Assembly (NCBI RefSeq): GCF_003315795.1
Contig: NZ_QMEY01000017.1
Span: forward strand, 1 to 64,000
Length of the DNA stretch: 64,000 bases
Source: Spongiactinospora rosea
Lineage (GTDB): Bacteria; Actinomycetota; Actinomycetes; Streptosporangiales; Streptosporangiaceae
Reading direction: 5' to 3'
Each line of letters starts with the position of its first letter. Position 1 is the first letter of the stretch. The position numbers and the translations under genes are program-made. The notes under the pieces are model-generated. The model saw only the letters and a list, made by a program, of their open reading frames with translations, searched no databases and was not told where the DNA came from. Of the stretch, positions 24,654-32,487 are shown piece by piece.

Positions 24654-26096
24654 TCACTGCGGCACCCGGCAGGGGTCCTCGTCGTACCGCCTGCCGTCCA
24701 GCGCCGCCCGCAACGCGTCCGCGAAGCGGCCGAAGTCCAGCTCCTCCGGGGCCAGCTCGTTGACGATCACCCGCCGCGTGCAGTCCCGGAACACCTCACT
24801 GAACGTCGCGTAGTGCGTGGCGGGCGGCCGCGCCACCGCCGCCTCCACCGCACTGCGGATCGCCGCGGCGAACCGGCTCAGCTGGCCCGCGGTGATGTCG
24901 GGCAGTTCGATGTCATCGCCCGCGGCGGGCGTGGGCGAGGGCTTTTCCAGCCAGGGCAGGTCCTCGCAGGTTCGGGGGGCCGTCCGGTAGACGTCATAGA
25001 CGCTCTTCAGCACAGGGGCGTAGCCGCTGCACGCGAACAGCCGTTCCTGGATCTCGGCCCCGGCGAGGAACATGATGAACTCGCGCGCCTCTGCGTACTT
25101 CGCCGAGGTCGAGGAGATCGCCAGATCGGAACCTCCGAGGACGCCCGCCCCGGGCACAGGGGTCACCCTGAGCATCGGGTCACCGTCCTCGTCCAGCATG
25201 GACGGGCTGGCAGCGAGCCGGTGAAAGAAGGACGGCCAGCTCAGCATGTATCCGGCGGCTCTGTTCTCGAACGCCATGAGGCTCGCCTCCTCGTCCATGT
25301 CCTCCGCGGGCCCGGCCAGCGCGTTGTTCCGCAGCATCTGCCGCAACCGGTGCAGCGCCTCCAGGGCGAGCCTGGCGTTCCCGGGCTCGTCGAGCACGAT
25401 CTCGTCCCCATCGTTGATCTTCGCCCCGTGGGCGCTCATCGCCTGCAGGATGTTCACCGTCCCGCCCTCGTAGTCGCCGAGCTGGGCGGCCAGCTTGTGG
25501 CGGCTCGCCAGGGACGTGAGCTCGGCGGGCGTGCGGGCGGGGGGCAGGTCGGACCTGCTGAACAGCAGTTGCGCGTCGGTGTAGAACGGCACGGCGTACT
25601 GCCGGCCGTCGACGAAACCCGTGCCGAGCGGCTTTCCCAGGAACAGCGCACGCTCTTCCGGCCGGAGCCTGATCTCGCGGACGTACCCATGCCGGGCGAA
25701 CTCCGTCACCCAGGCCACATCGATGGCGAGGATGTCGAAGGCGCAGCTCCCGGCCTGCGCCTTGGACACCATCGCGGCGCGCACGTCATCGGTGTGCTCG
25801 GGCAGCTCCATGACCGTCACCTGCTTGCCCGGCGGGTTCCGGCCGTTCCAGATGGCGACCATGTCGCGGCGAAAGCTCCCCTTGCTCACGTCGTCGCCGG
25901 TGGCGAAGGTGAGCCCGGAGTCCTTCGGGCACTTCGGGCCGGGCGCGGCGGCACCGCGCGTGCCGACCGTGATCATCGCCGCCACCAGGCTGACGCTCAT
26001 GAGCATCGCCCAGACGACACGCCTGGCCCTGCTCTGGCTCCGCCACCAGCGCGGGGCCTTCCGGCCACGGCCGCCCTTCCCGTGAACCGCGGTCAT
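24654..26096 (-). CDS. Membrane-anchored extracellular solute-binding-like protein
   Basis: A 480-residue protein with a basic cytoplasmic tail, one membrane segment near residues 28-48 (VVWAMLMSVSLVAAMITVGT) and no lipobox. The outer part resembles family 1 sugar-binding proteins: LPEHTDDVRAAM, DILAIDVAWVTEFARHG, YAVPFYTDAQLLFSRSDL and a FIMFLAGAEIQERLF segment. No ABC permease or ATPase accompanies it. It starts 4 nt after the von Willebrand A gene stop, so both come from one transcript. It may be a sensor or assembly component rather than a transport component; that is inference. Confidence 0.75.
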   Translation of the reverse strand: MTAVHGKGGRGRKAPRWWRSQSRARRVVWAMLMSVSLVAAMITVGTRGAAAPGPKCPKDSGLTFATGDDVSKGSFRRDMVAIWNGRNPPGKQVTVMELPEHTDDVRAAMVSKAQAGSCAFDILAIDVAWVTEFARHGYVREIRLRPEERALFLGKPLGTGFVDGRQYAVPFYTDAQLLFSRSDLPPARTPAELTSLASRHKLAAQLGDYEGGTVNILQAMSAHGAKINDGDEIVLDEPGNARLALEALHRLRQMLRNNALAGPAEDMDEEASLMAFENRAAGYMLSWPSFFHRLAASPSMLDEDGDPMLRVTPVPGAGVLGGSDLAISSTSAKYAEAREFIMFLAGAEIQERLFACSGYAPVLKSVYDVYRTAPRTCEDLPWLEKPSPTPAAGDDIELPDITAGQLSRFAAAIRSAVEAAVARPPATHYATFSEVFRDCTRRVIVNELAPEELDFGRFADALRAALDGRRYDEDPCRVPQ

Positions 26097-26100
26097 CGAC

Positions 26101-28119
26101 CTACCACTTCCGCAGGTGTGTGATCATCGTGCGCAGTGCGTTCTCGACATCGGGGCCGGACTTCACACAGACCATCCGCCCGGCCTGCCCGGCACGGCGC
26201 TCCTGCCTGTCGGGCAGCCCGCGGGGACAGGCCCCCTCTCCGATCACCAGGATGTACAGGCCGTGTATCTTCGGGTTCTCGGCGATGGCCTCGGCGATGG
26301 CCTTCTCCGGGGTGCGGCCTTCCCGGCCCAGCGGCCCGCCGTCGGTGATGACGGCGACCGTGAACGAATCCTCGTGATCGTCCAGCAGTCCGATCATCTC
26401 GGATATGCGGCCGTCGGGCAGGCGCGGGGCGGGCGCGGCGATGCGCTGGGCCAACTGCGGCAACTGCGTCCGGGACTGATTGCCCGACGGGTTGGGGAGA
26501 TCGGTGGTGTCGCCCTTCTTGTAGAACCGGCCCAGTGAGATCCGGTCGTCCTCGTTGAGGATCGGGCCGATCGCGGGGAACGCCTTACGCGTTCTGGCGA
26601 GCAGGTCGGCCGATTGCCGGGACATCGATCCGGAGACGTCGAGCACCATTTCCGTGACGATCCTGGGGACCTTGTTCTCGAAATCGGTGTACGCCGTTGT
26701 GAGCGCGTCCGCATCGGTGGCCCGGCCACCGCGCGAAGGTTCGGGGACGCTCTTGTCCGGCCGTCCGCATGTTCCCGGGGTGGCGTCGAACAGCGGATGG
26801 GCGACGAGCCAGCACTCGAACTCCCCGGCCGCCCGGCGCAGTTCCGGATTCTTCACGGTGTCGGTCCAGTTGATCGTGACGAACGGGTAATCCAGGGTCG
26901 AGAGGTCCGGGGAGGAGAGCGGGCGCAGATCGAGTTTTCCGGCGCGAGGCCGGGGGACCTTGCACCCTTCCTGGTCGAGACCCGATCGGTTGTAGTCGAT
27001 GACGGCGTGCTTCGGGATCAGCAGGGCCGTCCTCCCCCACTCGTCGTCACGCGTGCGGGCGACCTCGCACATCAGGCCGATGACGCTCCCGCCGCCACGC
27101 GCCGTGTTCGCCGCGGCGTCCGCCTCCCCGGCGGCCATGAGGTCGGCGGCGGCGATGAGACCGGCCGTCGAGATCCCCGGCAGCGGGTGCAGGGGCGGGC
27201 CGAGCCTTGCGGTCACGTCCCGAAGCGCCAGACCGGAGAAGAGGCGCAGCTCGTCCGCCTCGTGGGCGCCCATCGCGACCACCAGGCGATCGGAGCCCAC
27301 CGAGCGGCCCAGGACGGGCGGCAGCACCGATTCGGTCAGCTTCCCCCGCACGTACCCCACCTCGCCCGTGCTGTCCGCGATCCAGGCGTTCGGGTACAGA
27401 CCCAGCGCGCTTTGGTGCGTGTCGGACACCAGTGCGCTGTCTTGGCGCCAGTCGTTGTCCAGCCCGCGGATCAACTCGGTTATCGGCGGCGTGGGACTCA
27501 CCAGGATCTGGTACTTCGGGCAGCCGTCGACGGAGGCCGTCCGGGTGAACTCGGTGGCCTTCTTCCGTACCGCGGAGATGTTCTCCGGCGCGGTGATCAC
27601 GGTGAGCTGCAGTGCCGCCCCGCAGGGGGGTGGCCACACCAGCCGATGCAGGGCGGCCACTCCTTGCGGGGCGTAGACGATCGCTCCGTACAGCATCACG
27701 GCCACCCAGAGGGCGGCGATCGGGAACGCGGCCTTCCGCGACATCTCGCGGACACGCCGCCCCCATGAGCCGCGCCGTTGACCGCGCCGTTGACCGCTCT
27801 GCTGACCGTGGCGCGGGACGAGGCGGCCGAGCGCCGCCCGTACTCGCGCGGGCGCCCTGGCGAGGATGGTCTCCCGCGTTCTTTTGCGCAGTACGAGACT
27901 TAGTGCCAGCCCGATAAGGGGGCAAACGGCTAAAAGTCCTAAAACGGGGGGCGAGGTTATCGGACTGATCGATGCCCAGAAACCATTGATGATCAACCCG
28001 ACGACGGTGGCGACGGCGGAGTCCGCCGCCGTCTGCCCGATCGATCGGCCGTTGGGAGGTCGTGGCCCGTCATCTCGGCCGCCGGTGACGTCTTCTTCGG
28101 ACGGAGGGGACGCGGTCAT
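26101..28119 (-). CDS. Membrane protein with binding-protein-like and von Willebrand factor A domains
   Basis: About 672 residues. Membrane segments lie near the N-terminus (VVGLIINGFWASI and LGLLAVCPLIGLALSLV) and at FPIAALWVAVMLYGAIVYAP after a basic loop. An extracellular region beginning CGAALQLTVITAPENISAV resembles solute-binding domains, and the C-terminal vWA domain carries the MIDAS motif DVSGSMS. Such substrate-binding/vWA proteins occur in actinomycetes without known function. ATG 28119 was chosen; a TTG at 28194 would add 25 residues, and neither start has a good ribosome site. It heads the pair with the binding protein. Confidence 0.75.
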   Translation of the reverse strand: MTASPPSEEDVTGGRDDGPRPPNGRSIGQTAADSAVATVVGLIINGFWASISPITSPPVLGLLAVCPLIGLALSLVLRKRTRETILARAPARVRAALGRLVPRHGQQSGQRRGQRRGSWGRRVREMSRKAAFPIAALWVAVMLYGAIVYAPQGVAALHRLVWPPPCGAALQLTVITAPENISAVRKKATEFTRTASVDGCPKYQILVSPTPPITELIRGLDNDWRQDSALVSDTHQSALGLYPNAWIADSTGEVGYVRGKLTESVLPPVLGRSVGSDRLVVAMGAHEADELRLFSGLALRDVTARLGPPLHPLPGISTAGLIAAADLMAAGEADAAANTARGGGSVIGLMCEVARTRDDEWGRTALLIPKHAVIDYNRSGLDQEGCKVPRPRAGKLDLRPLSSPDLSTLDYPFVTINWTDTVKNPELRRAAGEFECWLVAHPLFDATPGTCGRPDKSVPEPSRGGRATDADALTTAYTDFENKVPRIVTEMVLDVSGSMSRQSADLLARTRKAFPAIGPILNEDDRISLGRFYKKGDTTDLPNPSGNQSRTQLPQLAQRIAAPAPRLPDGRISEMIGLLDDHEDSFTVAVITDGGPLGREGRTPEKAIAEAIAENPKIHGLYILVIGEGACPRGLPDRQERRAGQAGRMVCVKSGPDVENALRTMITHLRKW

Positions 28120-28310
28120 CGGGTGCCCGTCGACGAATGCGGTGGGTTTCCTGGGCGGCCGCGGCTCGCTTGATCTTTCGCGAAACAACGGCAACCGGCA
28201 GGAATCATAGCCGCCATGTCGTCTTATGACATTACAGTCGTTGTTCCCAATTTATAAATTACCGTCGGGGCGAATGAGAAACTTATTCGTGTTTCATCCC
28301 GCCCGGCGGG

Positions 28311-29126
28311 TCACGGCACGCGGCCGACGCCGCAGAGTACGCCCACGCCGCCCGGGCCGCTGAGCGACGGGTCCAGGGCGACCTCGCCGCGCCAGTCGTT
28401 CACCTGTACCAGGCCCGGCTCCAGTAGCTCCAGGCCCTCGAAGAGGGCGGCGATCTGGTCGCGTCCGCGAAGGGTGACGTTGCCGGCGGTGGTCTTGCTG
28501 TAGAGCCGGCGGCCCTCGGCCACCACCTCGCGGTCCAACTCGCCCGCCGTCACATGCGAGATCACCAGGTGGCTGCCCGAGGGCACGGAGTCGCGGACGG
28601 CGCGGACGAGGCCCTGGACCTGCTCGTCGTCGGGGATGAAGTGGAGCACCGCGACCATGAGCACCGCCAGCGGGCGCCGGAAGTCGAGATGCGCGGCGAC
28701 CTCCGGGTGGCCCAGGATGGCCTTGGGCTCGCGCATGTCGCCCTTGACCACGATGGTGTCAGGGGTGTCGGCGAGCAGCGCACGGGCGTGGGTCAGCACG
28801 ATGGGGTCGTTGTCCACGTAGACGACCTTGCTCGCGCCGCCGGAGCGCCGGGCCACCTGGTGGACGTTGTCCTGGGTCGGCAGGCCGGTGCCGATGTCGA
28901 GGTACTGGTCGATCCCCATCTCGGCGAGCGCCCGCACGGCCCGGCCCAGGAACGCCCGGTTGGCCCGGGCCGCGTCCTTGGCGTTGGGGGACAGCCGCAC
29001 GATCTGCGCGGCGGCCTCGCGGTCGGCGGCGAAGTTGTCCTTGCCGCCGAGCAGATGGTCGTAAATCCGCGCCACACTCGGCACCGTCGGATCGACGCCC
29101 GCCGGGGCCTGCTCCCGCTCGATCAT
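28311..29126 (-). CDS. SAM-dependent methyltransferase, SAV2177/DUF574 family
   Basis: A 271-residue protein of the actinomycete SAV2177 family (Methyltransf_19). Signature stretches are VARIYDHLLGGKDNFAADR near residues 19-37, YLDIGTGLPTQDNVHQVA and VYVDNDPIVLTHARALL. The family binds SAM, but its acceptors are unknown; members are very abundant in Streptosporangiaceae and Streptomyces. ATG 29126 follows AGGAG at 5 nt. It is divergent from the phosphoesterase at 29320 and looks monocistronic. Confidence 0.92.
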   Translation of the reverse strand: MIEREQAPAGVDPTVPSVARIYDHLLGGKDNFAADREAAAQIVRLSPNAKDAARANRAFLGRAVRALAEMGIDQYLDIGTGLPTQDNVHQVARRSGGASKVVYVDNDPIVLTHARALLADTPDTIVVKGDMREPKAILGHPEVAAHLDFRRPLAVLMVAVLHFIPDDEQVQGLVRAVRDSVPSGSHLVISHVTAGELDREVVAEGRRLYSKTTAGNVTLRGRDQIAALFEGLELLEPGLVQVNDWRGEVALDPSLSGPGGVGVLCGVGRVP

Positions 29127-29319
29127 GTCCACTCCTGGAAACTCGCGCCTTTACGGATCTTAAAGGAACCTCTAAGAGACGGTGGGCGAGGGGTCCGGGT
29201 GTGTCGATCACCGGGCCCCCGATGTTCGGGTGCTCGCCATCGGCCCGTCATGCGTGGGCGGGACAGTGCTGCGGTCACCACCGCCGACCGGCGGCCGAGC
29301 AGGATGAGGACCAACACGC

Positions 29320-31236
29320 ATGAACGGCAAGGACAACGTCGTCGAGGGCGTCGGGCGCAGGGGACTGCTACGCGCGGCGGTCACGACCCCCGTGGCCGCG
29401 GCGGGGGTCGCGTGGGCGGGCGCACCCGCCGAGGCCACCGGGGCCGACGCGGCCGGCGGGTTCGGGCGGGGGCGGTTCGACCCGCACAGTCCCCGGTTCA
29501 CGATCGCCGTGCTGCCCGACACCCAGTACCTCTTCGACGAGGACAGCTCCGACCCCGAGCCGCTGCGCGAGACCTTCCGCTACCTCGCCGAGCGGCGCGA
29601 GGAGCGGAACATCGCCTTCCTGGCGCACCTCGGGGACGTCACCGAGCACGGCAGCGCGCACGAGATCGGGCTGGCCGACCGGGCGTTCCGCGCGGTGGAC
29701 GGGCGCGTGCCGTACAGCGTGCTCGCGGGCAACCACGACGTGGACTCCCGGACCGATGACCAGCGCGGCGACACCCCCTACCTGCGCGCCTTCGGGCCCC
29801 GCCGGTACGCGCGGATGCCGACGTTCGGCGGCGCGTCGCCGGACGGCTACAACAGCTACCACGTCCTGACCGCCGCGAACCGCCGCTGGCTGGTGCTCGC
29901 GCTGGACTGGCGGATCTCCGACAAGGGCCTCGCCTGGGCACAGGACGTCATCGACCGGCACCCCCGGCTCCCCGCCATCCTCACCACGCACGAACTCGCC
30001 GTGGCCGACGAGCAGGGGCAGGCCCGGCTGTCCGACCACGGACGGCGGCTGTGGGAGCGGTTGATCCGGCGCAACGACCAGATCTTCCTCGCCCTGGGCG
30101 GCCACTACTGGCCGCCCGGACGTACCGTCCTGAACAACGACGCGGGCCACCCCGTCCACCTCCACCTGGCCAACTACCAGGACCGCTACTACGGCGGCGC
30201 GGCGATGATCCGCCTGTACTCCTTCGACCTCGTCCGCGACGTGATCGACGTGGAGACCGTCTCGCCCTGGCTGCTGTCCGAAAAGCCCGGCCGCCGGACC
30301 CTCCTCGCCGCCGAGAACCTGGAGCTGACCGGCCCGGTGGACCGGTTCAGCCTCGAACTCGACGCCGCCCGGCGCTTCGCGGGCTTCGCCCCGGCGCCGC
30401 AGCCCGGCCCCCGCCCGCCCCGGGCCGTACTGCCCAGGGGCACCGCGGCCTACTGGCGCTTCGACGCGGCGGGCCTGCCCGGCGCGGGCGCCGCCGGACG
30501 GCCCGTGCCGGACGGCGCCGTCGTCCGCGACCTCAGCGGCAACGGCAACGACCTCACCGTCACCCGGCTGCACGCCAGTGCCGCCGAGGTGCTGACCTGG
30601 TCCGACGAGCACCACGGCGACCAGCCGGGACACGCCAGCCTGCGCTTCGACGGCGGCAAGTCCCCCGACCGCGGCGCGGTGCTCAGGACGGCGGCGGGCG
30701 CGCCGCTGAACGCCGCGAAGTTCGAGTCCGGCTACACCATCGAGGTGTTCCTGAAACTCCCCGAGCCCTTCGAGGGCGATCACGCCTGGATGGGCATCCT
30801 GAGCTGGGAGGGACGCAGCGGGGACGCGGGCAAGTCCAGCGGCTGGTCTCCGGACGAGCCGACGTGCAGCCTCAACCTCTCACCGGAGCGGTTCCTGCAG
30901 TACGTCGTCTACCCGGTGGACCGGGACGCCGACCCGACCTCGTGGAGCCACGCGCTGCCGACCGGCCGCTGGACGCACGTGGCGGTCGTCAACGACGGCA
31001 GGCGCACGGTGGTGTACGTCGACGGGTCGAAGATCGCCCGCAACCCCGCCCAGCCCTCGAAGGGGATCTCCACCCTGGGCAAGCCGTTCGCGATCGGCGG
31101 CACGCAGTTCGCCGAGCGGTACGGGCAGGGCTACTACGGTTGGATCGGGGACGTGCGCATCGTGTCCCGCGCGCTGCGCCCCGCCGAGTTCATGACCCCC
31201 TCCACCCCGGGACCCCTCCCGGAGTCGGCTGGATAA
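29320..31236 (+). CDS. Tat-exported metallophosphoesterase with LamG-like C-terminus
   Basis: A 638-residue secreted protein. A twin-arginine signal (GRRGLLRAAVTTPVAAAG) ends near the AEA site. The calcineurin-type metal motifs follow: PDTQYL, HLGDVTE, GNHDVD, TTHE and GGHY. Residues from about 370 form a LamG/concanavalin-like domain (YWRFDAAGLPG, GRWTHVAVVNDGRRTVVYVDG, IGDVRIVSRAL). The first domain should hydrolyse phosphoesters with two metal ions, and the second may bind carbohydrate at the cell surface. It is monocistronic, or followed by the small secreted protein at 31278. Confidence 0.9.
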   Translation: MNGKDNVVEGVGRRGLLRAAVTTPVAAAGVAWAGAPAEATGADAAGGFGRGRFDPHSPRFTIAVLPDTQYLFDEDSSDPEPLRETFRYLAERREERNIAFLAHLGDVTEHGSAHEIGLADRAFRAVDGRVPYSVLAGNHDVDSRTDDQRGDTPYLRAFGPRRYARMPTFGGASPDGYNSYHVLTAANRRWLVLALDWRISDKGLAWAQDVIDRHPRLPAILTTHELAVADEQGQARLSDHGRRLWERLIRRNDQIFLALGGHYWPPGRTVLNNDAGHPVHLHLANYQDRYYGGAAMIRLYSFDLVRDVIDVETVSPWLLSEKPGRRTLLAAENLELTGPVDRFSLELDAARRFAGFAPAPQPGPRPPRAVLPRGTAAYWRFDAAGLPGAGAAGRPVPDGAVVRDLSGNGNDLTVTRLHASAAEVLTWSDEHHGDQPGHASLRFDGGKSPDRGAVLRTAAGAPLNAAKFESGYTIEVFLKLPEPFEGDHAWMGILSWEGRSGDAGKSSGWSPDEPTCSLNLSPERFLQYVVYPVDRDADPTSWSHALPTGRWTHVAVVNDGRRTVVYVDGSKIARNPAQPSKGISTLGKPFAIGGTQFAERYGQGYYGWIGDVRIVSRALRPAEFMTPSTPGPLPESAG

Positions 31237-31277
31237 AACCACGGTGAAATCCCACAAAGCCACCGAAAGGGAAGCCC

Positions 31278-31637
31278 ATGCACCGGCTGCTCATCACCGT
31301 CCTGACCCTCGCGACGATCATGATGCTGGCGCCCGCCGTCACCGCCGCCCCGGCGCACGCCGCCGCCGCCAAGCCCAACCTGCGCGCCTGCTACGACGGC
31401 AAGTGCAAGTTCACCTTCACCAGGCCGGTGAGCTTCCGCGTCGCCAAGCGGTACCGCCTGGGCCGGGTGCGCGTCGCCCGGGTGTACAACGGCGCGTTCG
31501 GCGGCCACCTGGTGCAGGTCTCCGGGCCCGGCCTGGTCTCGACCCTCAGCGAGGGCGCCAGGGGCACCCTCAACGGGCTGTCCTTCCGCGTGCTGGCGAT
31601 CACCTCCCGGGGCGCGACCATCCGCTTCACCGGGTGA
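31278..31637 (+). CDS. Small secreted protein of unknown function
   Basis: A 119-residue protein with a clear Sec signal peptide (LLITVLTLATIMMLAPAVTA) and a cleavage site near AHA-A. The mature part starts KPNLRACYDGKCKFTF, holding a closely spaced Cys pair that may form a disulphide, then a basic, beta-rich stretch. I recognise no family. GGGAAG lies just before the ATG. It sits 41 nt after the phosphoesterase and may share its transcript. Its 3' end overlaps the FHA gene on the other strand by 11 nt. Confidence 0.75.
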   Translation: MHRLLITVLTLATIMMLAPAVTAAPAHAAAAKPNLRACYDGKCKFTFTRPVSFRVAKRYRLGRVRVARVYNGAFGGHLVQVSGPGLVSTLSEGARGTLNGLSFRVLAITSRGATIRFTG

Positions 31638-32406
31638 CCACAGGGTCGGACTCCAGCAGGTCGAGGTGCGGCGGGACCAGCGTGGTCGACTCCACCAGGC
31701 CCTTGAGCAGGTTGTGCAGCAGGTTGTTCTCGTAGGGGCGGCCGGAGGAGACGTCGTGCAGCAGCGGGTACGGGAAGCCACCGGCGTGCAGCCGGTGGCG
31801 CACCGCCTCGACCCGGCCCTCGATCGTGCGCACCCGCCAGTTGTCGTCCGGACGCAGGTAGGCCAGCCGGTCCGCGGCCTGCTTGTAGGTCAGCGGCCGG
31901 GGGGCCTCCTCGTACAGCAGGTAGTGCTCGCCGAGGACCACCAGCAGCAGCAGCTCGGTGTCGTTCAGCTCCCAGATCTTGGGCGGGATGGTATCGGCCT
32001 GGTGGCGGTTGACGCGGGTCTCGCCGTCCTGGCCGGTCACGTACAGCTCCACCAGATGCTGGCGGTAGCCCGAGCCGCGGATGAACAGCGGGGTGTAGCC
32101 GTCGTCCAGCGGGACGGGATCGGTGGAGTCGTGCATCATCCGGCCGCGGGGCAGGCGCATCAACTGGCGGCCCAGGTTGCGCAGCCACCAGCGGCCGGCC
32201 TGGTAGGTGAGTTCGGCGTGCCTGCGGCTGACCGACAGGTCGTCCACGCCCACGCTCAGATCGACGTCCGGGCGTTCGGCCCGGCCCAGCCGGATGGTAC
32301 GGCCGGGCCGCGGCCCCACCCTGATGCCCGCCACGACCGTACGGGCGTGCAGTGTCCCCGGACGGGCCGGGTCGACGCCGTGCGCGAGGCTGTTGGGAAC
32401 GCTCAT
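31627..32406 (-). CDS. FHA-domain protein
   Basis: A 259-residue cytoplasmic protein. Residues about 25-85 form a forkhead-associated domain (TIRLGRAERPDVDL, then VSRRHAELTYQAGRWWLRNLG), which binds phosphothreonine peptides. The rest (LTYKQAADRLAYL, WRVRTIEGRVEAVRHRL) looks helical and could be a winged-helix-like effector region. ATG 32406 has AGGAGG at 7 nt. It follows the Ser/Thr kinase gene on the same strand, so it is a natural candidate target or partner of that kinase. Confidence 0.9.
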   Translation of the reverse strand: MSVPNSLAHGVDPARPGTLHARTVVAGIRVGPRPGRTIRLGRAERPDVDLSVGVDDLSVSRRHAELTYQAGRWWLRNLGRQLMRLPRGRMMHDSTDPVPLDDGYTPLFIRGSGYRQHLVELYVTGQDGETRVNRHQADTIPPKIWELNDTELLLLVVLGEHYLLYEEAPRPLTYKQAADRLAYLRPDDNWRVRTIEGRVEAVRHRLHAGGFPYPLLHDVSSGRPYENNLLHNLLKGLVESTTLVPPHLDLLESDPVVTR

Positions 32407-32487
32407 CGGTACGCCTCCTTGGTGCTCGTTGAACGCGCGCACTTGCAAGGGTCTCCCAGTCCGTCCGGAGCGGTCCCGGACGGGCGC

